DNA of 50,587 nucleotides from Flavobacteriales bacterium (GTDB taxonomy: Bacteria > Bacteroidota > Bacteroidia > Flavobacteriales_F > PHOS-HE28). Under the pieces are notes generated by a model. It did no database searches. It saw nothing but the letters and a program-made list of their open reading frames with translations, and was not told the DNA's origin. The stretch is taken from the NCBI GenBank assembly GCA_016702645.1, contig JADJDP010000032.1, positions 1 through 50,587 of the forward strand, in the 5' to 3' direction. The translations under genes were made by a program, and so were the position numbers. Below, piece after piece: positions 8,398 to 17,280 of this stretch (position 1 is the first letter of the stretch; each line of letters begins with the position of its first letter).

Positions 8398-10678
8398 GGG
8401 AGTTGTCCCACGCGCACGTTCGTGGGTACGCTGCCGCCAATGTTCACCAGGATGGGGTCGCGGTCGTTTTTGGCCCCCACGTATCGTATCGTGCCATCCA
8501 TGTTCACGTCGCTGTTGGAATAGCCGGTCACCTCGTTCGTTGGGACCGATCCGCCGATCTCGATCAGGATCGGGTCGCGGTCATTGCCATTGCCCACGTA
8601 TTTGATCTCCTTGTCGAAGCCGACATCGCCGGCCCAGAGGGCCATGGTTGGGAATGCACCTTGAATACTCTTGCGGGCATCAGTCCCATAGGTTCCCGTG
8701 GTCGGCGATGTGAGATCCACAGTGGTGATCGCCGACGATAGCGGGAACGCCGCGCTGGTCATCGCCCCCAAATGGTTGCGGTGCCGGACGGCCACATGGT
8801 AATCGCCCGGTGCGAGATCGAAGTGTACCGGTGCGATGCCGTCCATGTCCACCACATGGCCATCGCTCTTCAAGAACGCGCAGCGGGTGGCGACCACATT
8901 GGCCGGGTCGGCTGCACTACGTAGTTCAAGGACCACCCAATCCACGAGGGGTTGTACGCCGATCTGGCCGGTCGTAGGCGCTTCGCCACCACCGCCAACG
9001 TGCGTGTAGCCGAGCGCTGTGTACGGTTCTTCATTGAGGGGGAGCAAACCTGTTGTCATGAGCGTATCGCTCATTAGCCCGGTGCCACTGTCGTATGGTC
9101 CTTCCAACATGACACGCGTCCGCAGCAGGATCGGGCAGTGTTCATCAACTACGCCATCGCAGTTGTCATCAACAGCATTCATCGCTTCCTGCTCGTAGGG
9201 GCGGTCGATGTACAACAGGTACCCGCCCGACCCGTTCACGCGCACCAAGTAGGTACCGGTCTGGACAAGGTCGAAGGCCCGCATCCCCTGCGACACGGTA
9301 CCTACGGCACCGTACAGGCTTCCGAACGGTCCGATCACTTGCGTCACTTCAAGCGAATTGGCGGTAGTAACAAGGAGCACCCGTTCCCCCGCATAGCCGG
9401 TGAAGGAGTAATAGTCCACGACATCAGAACTGATGACATCCGATCCGACGAAGTAGTTGGAACCGCTTTGTGGTTGGGAGGGCAGATCATTGCAGCTTGG
9501 GGCTTCTGGGGTTGCCATGCCAACCGGTGGCAAGACCACCGCAGACAGCTGATAGGATGCGATGGTGGCATTGTTGCCCACCTCGTTCACGCGGACAAAG
9601 ACGTGTCCACCGGGAGCAACTGTGCCTTGGAGCTTTGCTCCGAACGGACAATTCAATGAGCCTTCCTCAACATCGAAACCCAGCGTTCCACCGAAGTCAT
9701 CGAAAGCCGTGAGTTCAAAGTGCTGCGATCCGCCGCCGCAATCGATGGTGGCGAATATCAGGGAACCAGCTTCTACATCCCCAGGTCGAAGTAGTCCTGG
9801 TCCCCTACCGGTGCTATTGCCGCCGAAGCGATGAAGCTGTTCCCGCAATACGCTGATGCGGTAGCGGGTGTGCCGTTCGGTTCCTGCTCTGTGAGTTGCG
9901 GCACGATCACGCATGGGTACGTTTCGCACACGTCGCCAATGTTGTTCAGATCCGCATCCCGCTGGTCCGGGTTGAACACAAGAGGACAGTTGTCCGCGCA
10001 AGCAGGTATTTGATCGCCATCAGCGTCCATGAGGTCATTGCTCTGGCCGGGCGTGGCGCACCAAACCCTCCAATCCGTGCTGTTGTCGTTCGTATCGCTA
10101 CCATCGGGGTAGCGCGCTACAGTGATCGCGGTCAAGGCGTAATTGTCCATATCGTCACCGAGGGTTCCAGCTCCAGTTGTCTCCGAGTAGGGCGCGCCGG
10201 AGCTCCCTTCGTAGCTCAGTGCGTCCAGGAGAGGCCCGCCTGCTTGGTACCGCAATCCGATGGCGTCCGGACTACCGTTCTGGATGAGGTTCTGCGCAGG
10301 CGTCACCACGAGGTCGATGTTCGGCGTTGCGGCATTGTTCCCGATAACGAAATAGTCACCGGCGGCCAGCATGAAGCTCGGCAATACGATGGTTCGGTAA
10401 ACGGTCGCGGCACCACCGTTGCCTTGCACGAGTTCAACTTGGACACCTGCAAGATCCACCGCAGTGCTGCCGATGTTCTTCAGTTCGATCCATTCCGCAA
10501 TATCGGCGTAGGGTTCGGGGCTGCCACCTGTTCCGGCATTGTCGTAGTCCACTTCGTTGATCACCAGTTGGGCGTTCACACTAGGGGTCGCAACCAATAA
10601 CAAGAGGTTGGCCACGATCGTCCTTGAATAGCGTTTGGAATGGAGAGCAGCCTTGGCGCGCATACGGGAAACTCGCAT
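8394..10678 (-). CDS. Lamin-tail / thrombospondin type 3 secreted protein with tandem NDRD C-terminal repeats (one frameshift)
   Basis: The start chosen at 10678 gives a basic leader then LLLLVATPSVNAQ; an ATG five codons later is an alternative. The domains in order are: a lamin-tail domain (QLVINEVDYDNAG ... EWIELKNIG), a thrombospondin type 3-like calcium segment (DADGDQIPACADNCP), a pre-peptidase C-terminal-like beta domain, a second such domain, a further calcium-type DDNCDG segment, and a beta-sandwich. The extreme C-terminus carries two similar about 37-residue units, each with a DV..D start, NDRDPIL and IGGSVPTN, and ends RVGQLP. The frame breaks at a four-base G run near 9779-9782; adding one G gives YFDLGDVEAGSL, so this is probably a sequencing error. 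The function is unknown. The stop overlaps the start of the Tat PLP enzyme gene. Confidence 0.82.
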
Positions 10679-10736
10679 GATGAAAGCGATGGTTACTGAT
10701 GCTCGGTTACCAAAGGGTGGGCGCGAAATGGCTATA

Positions 10737-10765
10737 CCAAAGTAGGAAGATCCTAACATGGGCAA
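10737..10765 (-). promoter_or_regulatory. Bacteroidota-type promoter for the lamin-tail gene
   Basis: Read on the minus strand there is a TTG (10765-10763), an 18-base spacer and TACTTTGG (10744-10737). This fits the TTG/TTTG-N17-23-TAnnTTTG pattern of Bacteroidota promoters with one mismatch. It lies about 58 bases upstream of the chosen start at 10678 and points into that gene. Confidence 0.5.
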
Positions 10766-11040
10766 GTCTCGAACGGTAAGGGCGCGGCAGGTGCAGTGAA
10801 AGGCCAGCCAATGGATCACCAGGGCGCTCCTTTGGAGAAGATGTCGGTGCGATCCAAGCTTTGCCTCCGTTTCCCAAGTGGGGGGCAAGCGACCATTGTT
10901 CATGCAAACCGGCGGGGACCATGGCGCTACCGCTGGAGGCAGCTTTGGCTGAAGCTATCCTTGCCGCGTTGTTGATAGTGCGATGACAGTGGGGTAACCG
11001 GCCATGGGGAGCGCGATGCGACCTTTGCGCGTCCCGCGCC
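10766..11040. other. Divergent intergenic region without a recognisable gene
   Basis: This is the remainder of the 362-base gap between two divergent secreted-protein genes. I see no convincing open frame, RNA fold or repeat. A GACCTTTG stretch ending 13 bases before the start of the plus-strand T9SS gene could be its -7 element. Confidence 0.35.
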
Positions 11041-13158
11041 ATGAAGATCACCACGTCCGCTTCCCGTATCACGCTGCTGACACTGGCTTTGTCGTGTGCC
11101 ATTGCCGTGGAGGCGCAGATCCCCACCAAGTGCTTGGAGATCGAGCGCATCCTGGTGGATGCCTGCATCGACCTGAACGCGTGCCCCGGAGGGCAGGAGG
11201 GGCAGAACGAAATGGTGAGCTTCCGCACGGGCCCGCAAGCCACGGCGCTCACCGAGTTGGAAGCCGATTGGCCGAACAATAGCTGGAACGGCTTGGTGCA
11301 GAACGCGATGACCGCCACGACAACGGCCACGCTGAACGCGACGATCACCGCCTGTGGCCACTTGCTGGAACCTCCCGGTGGGATCATTCCTCCCGGCAGC
11401 CGGGTGCTGCTGATAACGAGCACCACCATGTGTGCCGCAGCCAACCCGTTCACCAACCTCACGGATACGCTCTATCTCGTGTTCCAATCGCCCGGCAACA
11501 TTTCGGGCCACTTCGCCAACCACAACAACGGCAGCACGATCTCGCCCACACCGAGCGGTGGATCAGCACCCCGCACCCTCATTCTTACTTACCTGCCAAC
11601 AGCGTGCAGCGATACCGCCACCTACGATCGCGAGTTGCTCACCAATGTCTTGGGTACGTATGGCGGAACATCCGCTGAGAACGATGGTGCCACGGCGGCC
11701 TTCAGCTGGCCCGGTGTGCCCCAGGTGAGCTACGTGAACTTCGGATGCCAGGCACCCATTGTACCCACGGAAGTGCTGGTGGACCAAGTGACCGGCAGCC
11801 TTTGTGGGGGCACTGGGACGGTCCAGTTGGTCACCTCCGTTACCGGTCCGTACACCAGCGTGCAATGGTCGGGCGGAACGGGCGTCATCAGTGACCCGAC
11901 ATCGTTGAGCACGTCCTACACCGCCGGCCCGAACGATGTGGATCCAGTGGTCCTCACATTGTGCGCCACGCTTGCCTGTGGTGATCCGGTGTGTACCACG
12001 GTAACACTAACGGTTTCCATCACCCCCGATGGACCGACGACCCTCTGCCCCGGCGAAAGCGTAACGCTCACTGCCGGCGGCGCAGATACCTACCTCTGGG
12101 GCGATCAACAGACGACGGCATCGATCTCCGTTTCGATAGCAGGTACCTACACCGTTACCGGAACGAACGCATGCGGGAGTTCGGATGCGCAGATCACGAT
12201 CACCACGGCATCTGGTCCCGCGGTGGCGATCACACCGAACGGGCCGACGACCCTTTGTCCAGGAGAGAGTGTGGTACTCACGGCCAGCGGTGCCGATAGT
12301 TACTTGTGGGATGATCAGCAGACCAGCACTTCCATCACGGTCACGCAGCCGGGCACGTATGGGGTGACCGGTACCAACGGTTGTGGCCAGGGCAATGCGC
12401 AGATCATCATCACTGCCGGTTCCTTACCTGCTGTCTCGATAACACCGGACGGATCGACCACCCTTTGCCCCGGCGAGAGCGTGACGTTGACAGCGAGCGG
12501 GGCGAGCACCTATCTCTGGAGCAATCAGCAAACCGGTGCATCCATCACCGCTTCTGCGACGGGAACATACAGCGTCACGGGAACGAACGGTTGTGGACAG
12601 GACAACACGTCGATCGAGGTGGATGCCATCGACCTGAGCGCCTCCTTCACACCGAGCGTGACCACGGGCACGGCGCCGCTCACCGTTGTCTTCACCAATA
12701 CGAGCGACCCGGCGGATGTAAACTCGTGGGACTTCGATGGTGATGGAAGCAGCTTGCTCACTTCACCCACCCACACCTTCAACGAGGCGGGCGTGTACAC
12801 GGTGGTGCTAACGATCACTGCACAGGGTTGCACCGCTGCGGCGGAGGCAACGATCGTGGTTGCAGCGGAACTGTTGGGTGCCAGCTCGATCACCGTCCCC
12901 AACGTCTTCAGCCCGAACGGCGACCGCGTGAACGACCAGTTGATGGTGCTCTCGGAGAACCTCACCACGCTCTCCATGCTCATCTACAACCGCTGGGGCG
13001 AGAAGGTGGGCGAACTCCGGACGGCCAAGGATGCTTGGGATGCTCGCACGTTCAGCGGCGAACCTGCTCCCGATGGCACCTACTTCTATGTGCTCAATGC
13101 CACCGGTGCCGACGGCTTGAGCTACGACCTGAGCGGCGCGATCACGCTGATACGGTAG
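11041..13158 (+). CDS. T9SS type B secreted protein with three tandem Ig-like repeats and a PKD domain
   Basis: This 705-residue protein has a signal peptide (to about residue 25, ending AIAVEAQ). An unrecognised N-terminal domain of about 220 residues contains CLEIERILVDACIDLNACPGG. Three nearly identical units of about 70 residues start near 326, 396 and 466, each with PxGPTTLCPGES or PDGSTTLCPGES, YLW and YxVTGTNxCG. A PKD domain (WDFDGDG) spans roughly 534-610, and a gliding-motility type B domain (NVFSPNGDRVNDQL, IYNRWGEKV) ends the protein. The repeats are conserved at DNA level with a 210-base period, implying recent duplication or homogenisation. It is probably a surface adhesin exported by the T9SS. 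It is followed by a second type B gene after 58 bases. Confidence 0.9.
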   Translation: MKITTSASRITLLTLALSCAIAVEAQIPTKCLEIERILVDACIDLNACPGGQEGQNEMVSFRTGPQATALTELEADWPNNSWNGLVQNAMTATTTATLNATITACGHLLEPPGGIIPPGSRVLLITSTTMCAAANPFTNLTDTLYLVFQSPGNISGHFANHNNGSTISPTPSGGSAPRTLILTYLPTACSDTATYDRELLTNVLGTYGGTSAENDGATAAFSWPGVPQVSYVNFGCQAPIVPTEVLVDQVTGSLCGGTGTVQLVTSVTGPYTSVQWSGGTGVISDPTSLSTSYTAGPNDVDPVVLTLCATLACGDPVCTTVTLTVSITPDGPTTLCPGESVTLTAGGADTYLWGDQQTTASISVSIAGTYTVTGTNACGSSDAQITITTASGPAVAITPNGPTTLCPGESVVLTASGADSYLWDDQQTSTSITVTQPGTYGVTGTNGCGQGNAQIIITAGSLPAVSITPDGSTTLCPGESVTLTASGASTYLWSNQQTGASITASATGTYSVTGTNGCGQDNTSIEVDAIDLSASFTPSVTTGTAPLTVVFTNTSDPADVNSWDFDGDGSSLLTSPTHTFNEAGVYTVVLTITAQGCTAAAEATIVVAAELLGASSITVPNVFSPNGDRVNDQLMVLSENLTTLSMLIYNRWGEKVGELRTAKDAWDARTFSGEPAPDGTYFYVLNATGADGLSYDLSGAITLIR

Positions 13159-13163
13159 AGCAG

Positions 13164-13205
13164 GGCAGGGATCGGGCCACCTTTGTACCCTGCCGACCGT
13201 CGGTC
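13164..13205 (+). promoter_or_regulatory. Inverted repeats around a -7-like element between two T9SS genes
   Basis: GGCAGGG (13164-13170) and CCCTGCC (13188-13194) form a perfect inverted repeat. The 17-base spacer holds CACCTTTG, close to the Bacteroidota -7 element. A second palindrome, GACCGTCGGTC, follows at 13195-13205. There is no T run, so an operator or promoter is more likely than a terminator. Confidence 0.3.
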
Positions 13206-13216
13206 CTGTAGCGCGC

Positions 13217-15601
13217 ATGTCCTTTCCCTGTCGATACTTGAGCTTTTTCATCGGTGCGCTGCTGCACGTGGGTGGTTTCTCGCAATGTGGTGTTACCATC
13301 AACACGTTCCCCTATCAAGAGGATTTCGAAGCATCAGCCGCATGGACCAGCGGCGGTGTCGGCGATGATTGGGCATGGGGCACACCGGCACATGCGGTGA
13401 TCAACAGTGCTGGTGGTGGGCTGCGCAGTTGGAACGTTGGCGGATTGACCGGTGCTTTCTACAACCTCAGCGAGCAGAGTTGGTTGGAGGGGCCTTGTTT
13501 CGACTTCACCGCGGTGCAGTTCCCCATGGTTTCGTTCAAGATCTTTTGGGAGTGTGAGCGCACCTACGATGGTGCTGGCTTCCAGTATTCGTTGGACCAG
13601 GGGAATTCGTGGAACAACGTGGGCAGCTACAACGACCCGCCCGAATGCGTGAACGCGAATTGGTTCAATGCCTTCGATATCCTGAACCTGAACCTTGCGC
13701 AACCGCGCGAAGGGTGGTCCGGGCGCATAGGACCCACATCGGGCTCCTGCGCCGGTGGTGCAGGTAGTGGTGGCTGGGTCACCGCATCCCATTGCCTTGT
13801 CGATCTGGCCGGGGAACCCAGTGTGAAGTTCCGCTTCATTTTTGGAGCGGGGTCCACCTGCAACAACTACGATGGTGTCGCCATCGATGATGTGTTCATC
13901 GGGGAAGCCCCGCCGGAATCAGCATCGTTCTCCTACGAGTGCTTCGGCGATGAGGTGAGCGTGCATGACATCGTCAGTTGCGCGACATCCTGGTCCTGGA
14001 ATTTCGATGACCCCGCTTCGGGTTCGGCCAACACGAGCACGCTTCCGACCGTGGACCATGTTTTCTCCGCACCCGGTACCTACGACATCACGCTTTCGCT
14101 CACCTACTCGTGCCGACCACCACAAGAGGTCGTATCCACGGTGAACATCCTGGATCTGCAGATGGCGAGCACCGATCCAACGTGCGCCGGCAATGATGGC
14201 TCCGCGTCGGTGTTCGTGAGTGGTGCCAGCGGCCCGCTGACCTATGCGTGGTCACCGGGCGGCGCATCCACGGGAGCCATTACCGGCCTTGGCGCTGGCA
14301 CCTACACGGTCACGGTCTCCGATGGAGGCAGTTGCCCAGCGGATGGGAGCGTAACGCTGGCCTCGCCACCCAACGCCCCGACCGTTTCGGTCGCGGCGGC
14401 CAACGCGACGTGCAATGGTTCGAGCGATGGCACGGCCACGGTTTCCGTGAACGGAGGAACACCGGCATACGGCTATGCTTGGTCCCCCCAAGGAGGGACA
14501 GGTCCAACGGCCGCCGGACTTCCGGCCGGCAACTACACCTGTACCGTGACGGATGCATCGAACTGCATTGCCAGCGCGCAGGTAACGATCACGGAACCGG
14601 ATGCGTTGGTGATCACCGCTCAACCGGATACCGCGATCTGCCTCGGAGAGAGCGTGACCTTGACCGCCACTGCTTCAGGTGGAACAGCACCGTACGACTT
14701 CACTTGGAACCCGGAAGGACCTGCAGTAACGCCGTTGGCCGCGACGGCCTACACCGTGAACGCGACCGATGCCAATGGTTGCACTGCAATAGCGCAGTCG
14801 ATCAGCGTGGAGGTAGGGAGCGTGGCACCTCCTCAGTTCGTTCGTGATGACAGTCTTGGTTGTTCCCCGCATTGCGTCCTGTTCACCACGGCGGACGCTG
14901 GCAATGGCTCCTACGCGTGGGACTTCGGGGATGGAACCATCGGTTCGGTCGGTCCGGAGATAACGCATTGTTATGTGCAGGCAGGGGTGTACGATGTGGT
15001 GCTGACGATCACCGGAAACGGCGGGTGCAGCGGTTCCTGGACGATGCCCCAAGCGGTGGAGGTGCTCCCGACACCGAACGCCGGTTTCACGGCGTACCCG
15101 GCTGTCGCCACCATCGAGGATGCGAACATCCAATTCGTGGATGCTTCCAGTGGTGCCGAGACCTGGTCATGGTCCTTTGGAGATCCGTTGGACAGTACGT
15201 CCACGGAGCGATCACCGGTGTTCACCTACGAGGAAGTTGGCTGCTATGAGGTGCAGTTGGTCGTGTCGAACACGCTCACTTGTTCGGACAGCACCTCCTT
15301 TGTCGTGTGCATCGAGGATGAATTCGCGGCCTATGTACCGAACGCCTTCACCCCGAACGATGATGGCTTCAACGATGTGTGGGGCGTTGTGATCACGGTC
15401 GGTTCACCGCGCGAGTTCGAACTGGATGTTTTCGATCGTTGGGGCGGTATTGTGTTCCACAGCGAGGACAAGGGCCAGTTCTGGGATGGCACTGCGCAGG
15501 GCGGCGAACAGCCCATCGGCGTTTACCAATGGCGCCTGCGCTTGCGCGATTCCACTGGACGTATCCAGGAGCGCAGGGGCCATCTCACGTTGGTCCGCTG
15601 A
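13217..15601 (+). CDS. T9SS type B secreted adhesin with MAM-like, SprB-like and PKD domains
   Basis: This is a 794-residue protein. The signal peptide ends near GGFSQ (about residue 23). Residues of about 24-230 resemble a MAM/jelly-roll module (FPYQEDFEASAAW ... GVAIDDVFIG). A PKD domain follows (WSWNFDDPASG), then two SprB-type repeats (TDPTCAGNDGSASV, ANATCNGSSDGTATV, each ending in GTYTVTVSD or NYTCTVTD), an Ig-like unit, two further PKD domains (WDFGDG, WSFGDP), and the gliding-motility C-terminal domain (NAFTPNDDGFNDVWG, VFDRWGG, YQWRLRLRD). This is a typical T9SS type B surface adhesin. It probably forms a two-gene unit with the preceding gene. Confidence 0.9.
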   Translation: MSFPCRYLSFFIGALLHVGGFSQCGVTINTFPYQEDFEASAAWTSGGVGDDWAWGTPAHAVINSAGGGLRSWNVGGLTGAFYNLSEQSWLEGPCFDFTAVQFPMVSFKIFWECERTYDGAGFQYSLDQGNSWNNVGSYNDPPECVNANWFNAFDILNLNLAQPREGWSGRIGPTSGSCAGGAGSGGWVTASHCLVDLAGEPSVKFRFIFGAGSTCNNYDGVAIDDVFIGEAPPESASFSYECFGDEVSVHDIVSCATSWSWNFDDPASGSANTSTLPTVDHVFSAPGTYDITLSLTYSCRPPQEVVSTVNILDLQMASTDPTCAGNDGSASVFVSGASGPLTYAWSPGGASTGAITGLGAGTYTVTVSDGGSCPADGSVTLASPPNAPTVSVAAANATCNGSSDGTATVSVNGGTPAYGYAWSPQGGTGPTAAGLPAGNYTCTVTDASNCIASAQVTITEPDALVITAQPDTAICLGESVTLTATASGGTAPYDFTWNPEGPAVTPLAATAYTVNATDANGCTAIAQSISVEVGSVAPPQFVRDDSLGCSPHCVLFTTADAGNGSYAWDFGDGTIGSVGPEITHCYVQAGVYDVVLTITGNGGCSGSWTMPQAVEVLPTPNAGFTAYPAVATIEDANIQFVDASSGAETWSWSFGDPLDSTSTERSPVFTYEEVGCYEVQLVVSNTLTCSDSTSFVVCIEDEFAAYVPNAFTPNDDGFNDVWGVVITVGSPREFELDVFDRWGGIVFHSEDKGQFWDGTAQGGEQPIGVYQWRLRLRDSTGRIQERRGHLTLVR

Positions 15602-15608
15602 TCCGCGG

Positions 15609-15626
15609 GATCCGCACTAGCGGATC
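15609..15626. terminator. Stem-loop between convergent genes
   Basis: GATCCGC and GCGGATC form a perfect 7-bp stem with a four-base loop. It lies at the convergent ends of the T9SS gene and the coiled-coil gene and overlaps the latter's stop. There is no U tract on either strand, so termination is a guess from position only. Confidence 0.3.
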
Positions 15627-16525
15627 GAGTCCATCTTCCTTTTCAATGCGTCCACGGTGCGCTGCACGTCGGCTTGCGTGCCTGTGCGATCCTGCGCCTC
15701 GCTGCTGTTCTCTTCCAACTGGCCTTGGTATTTGGCCAGGTCGCCCTGCACGTCGGCTTCCTGGGACATCAGTTTGGCGATGGTGGTCTCGATCTTGACC
15801 AGTTTGCCGCGCGACTTGGTGAGCTTCTCCAGATCGTTCGGGTCGTTGGTGAGCGCGAATTTCTTTTCGAGGCCGGCGATATCCCCTTGTTGCCGCGCCA
15901 TGTCGGTCTGGGTCTTGCTGCGCTTCGATTTCAACTTCTCCAGTTTGCTATTGGCCTTGGTGATGTTCTTGCGGTTCTTGGCAACATCCTCCTGCGCACC
16001 GGAGAGCTTTGACGAGGCCTTGCCCAACATCTTCTCGTAGGTGGCGATCTGTGCCTGTACCACCGTGCGGTTGTACTTCACCGCCAGCGAGCGCACATGG
16101 GCTTCTTGAGCCGCGCTTCCGGCTATCGGGGTCGAATCGTTCGCGCCGAAGGCGAGGGTGAGCTTGGCCAGCTTCGCTTTCTTATCGGTGGTGCTCATAG
16201 CGAGCATCGTTGTGCCTTCAGGTACCTCGGGGATACGGACACCAAGGGCCTTCATCGGTTTGCTTCCTGTTACCGTCGCGCCGATCGCTTTCATATCAGC
16301 CTTCCAGATATCGAGTGCCGTGCCCGCATCAGCCTCGAACACGGTTATCGTCCATGCCGGAAAACGATGCGCACCGTTGCTGAGCGAATCGGGGACCGCA
16401 GTGATGGTCTTGTTCCAAGCAAGGGCGAAGCCTTCCTTGGTGGTGCCCTCCTGCCCATGGAGCGCGAGGCCAAGGGTGAACGAGAGAGCGATGAACGAGG
16501 AACGGAGGTGGGAGGAGCGAAGCAT
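15617..16525 (-). CDS. Exported coiled-coil protein of unknown function
   Basis: This 302-residue protein starts with a signal peptide (SSFIALSFTLGLALHGQ). Residues of about 25-150 are a small alpha/beta-like domain with no motif I recognise. Residues of about 165-300 are strongly helical, rich in K, E, Q, S and D with heptad-like spacing, indicating a long coiled coil (QAQIATYEKMLGKASSKL, NITKANSKLEKLKSKR). It is probably periplasmic. A TAGCTTCA promoter-like octamer lies 24 bases upstream. It lies downstream of maf but is separated by about 75 bases and has its own promoter-like site. Confidence 0.75.
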   Translation of the reverse strand: MLRSSHLRSSFIALSFTLGLALHGQEGTTKEGFALAWNKTITAVPDSLSNGAHRFPAWTITVFEADAGTALDIWKADMKAIGATVTGSKPMKALGVRIPEVPEGTTMLAMSTTDKKAKLAKLTLAFGANDSTPIAGSAAQEAHVRSLAVKYNRTVVQAQIATYEKMLGKASSKLSGAQEDVAKNRKNITKANSKLEKLKSKRSKTQTDMARQQGDIAGLEKKFALTNDPNDLEKLTKSRGKLVKIETTIAKLMSQEADVQGDLAKYQGQLEENSSEAQDRTGTQADVQRTVDALKRKMDSIR

Positions 16526-16549
16526 GTGGTCGTAGGGTGGTTGGCGGCT

Positions 16550-16557
16550 TGAAGCTA
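16550..16557 (-). promoter_or_regulatory. -7 promoter-like element TAGCTTCA
   Basis: On the minus strand TAGCTTCA lies 24 bases before the coiled-coil gene start. It is a weaker match to the TAnnTTTG/TTCG pattern shared by several genes in the window. Confidence 0.3.
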
Positions 16558-16600
16558 CATCTTGTGCGTGCGATCCGCGTGATCGTTTTCTCGCGTTCGC

Positions 16601-17194
16601 TCAAGAGGGTATCGGAAGTGCGCGCAAGGCGGTGTACACGCGGTGCATGGGCAGGCCCATCACGGTGTAGAAACTTCCTTCGATGCGTTCCACCGCCGTG
16701 TAGCCGATCCAGTCCTGCACGCCATAGGCACCGGCTTTGTCGAGCGGGTGGTGCTGCTCCACGTAGTAGGCGATCTCCGCCGCATCAAGTGCACGGAAGT
16801 GCACGATGGCGATATCGGCGAAGCTGGTGGGTCCATGAACGGTGCGTAGGCATACACCGGTCACCACGCGGTGGGCGCGGCAACTGAGCAACGCGAGCAT
16901 GCGCCGCGCATCGGCAACATCCACCGGTTTGTTCAGGACCACCTCATCGATCAGTACCGTGGTATCCGCAGTGATCAGGACTTGGTCCGGTGCCAGGGTC
17001 CCGCTCCACGCGTCGGCCTTCTTCACCGCGAGGTGTTCGGCCAGTTGGTCGTTGGGCACATGCGCAGGTGGTGTTTCATCCACGTCCACACTGGTGATCT
17101 CCACGGGCAGGTCCAAGCCTTGCAGCAGTTGTCTTCTGCGGGGTGATGCGGATGCAAGGATCAACCGCCAAGGGAACAAGGGTGGTGCGCTCAC
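16601..17194 (-). CDS. maf: Maf family nucleoside triphosphate pyrophosphatase
   Basis: This 197-residue protein is the usual Maf length. The N-terminal signature is LILASASPRRRQLL, followed by the acidic VDVDETPP stretch and the ITADTTVLID motif carrying the catalytic aspartate. The family hydrolyses non-canonical or surplus nucleoside triphosphates to monophosphates (dTTP/UTP or methylated nucleotides). Which subfamily this is cannot be told safely. Translation starts at a GTG that overlaps the stop of the 25-codon ORF upstream (GTGA), implying translational coupling. It is the last gene of the long ccm-containing operon. Confidence 0.9.
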   Translation of the reverse strand: MSAPPLFPWRLILASASPRRRQLLQGLDLPVEITSVDVDETPPAHVPNDQLAEHLAVKKADAWSGTLAPDQVLITADTTVLIDEVVLNKPVDVADARRMLALLSCRAHRVVTGVCLRTVHGPTSFADIAIVHFRALDAAEIAYYVEQHHPLDKAGAYGVQDWIGYTAVERIEGSFYTVMGLPMHRVYTALRALPIPS

Positions 17195-17268
17195 GGCAGA
17201 AAACGGATGATCGCAGCAAAACCGACACCCATGACCATGGCCACCTTCATGAGGTTGCCGGCTTGCAT
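17191..17268 (-). CDS. Putative 25-residue membrane microprotein between UbiA and Maf
   Basis: An ATG 12 bases after the UbiA-family stop opens a 25-codon frame. A GAGGA sequence lies five bases before this ATG. The product is MQAGNLMKVAMVMGVGFAA followed by IIRFLP. Its stop TGA overlaps the GTG of maf in GTGA. The middle of the peptide is hydrophobic enough for one short membrane segment. The ribosome-binding site, tight spacing and overlapping stop/start support translation; it could alternatively be a leader that only couples maf to UbiA. No homolog is known to me. Confidence 0.5.
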   Translation of the reverse strand: MQAGNLMKVAMVMGVGFAAIIRFLP

Positions 17269-17280
17269 GTGTTCCTCACG

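Noticed and set aside
12010..12625. Periodic repeats considered as a CRISPR array
   Set aside because: The 210-base period is in frame and encodes Ig-like domains of a T9SS adhesin.
13164..13205. Inverted repeats between the two T9SS genes as a terminator
   Set aside because: No T run follows on either strand and a -7-like element lies inside; kept only as a weak regulatory site.
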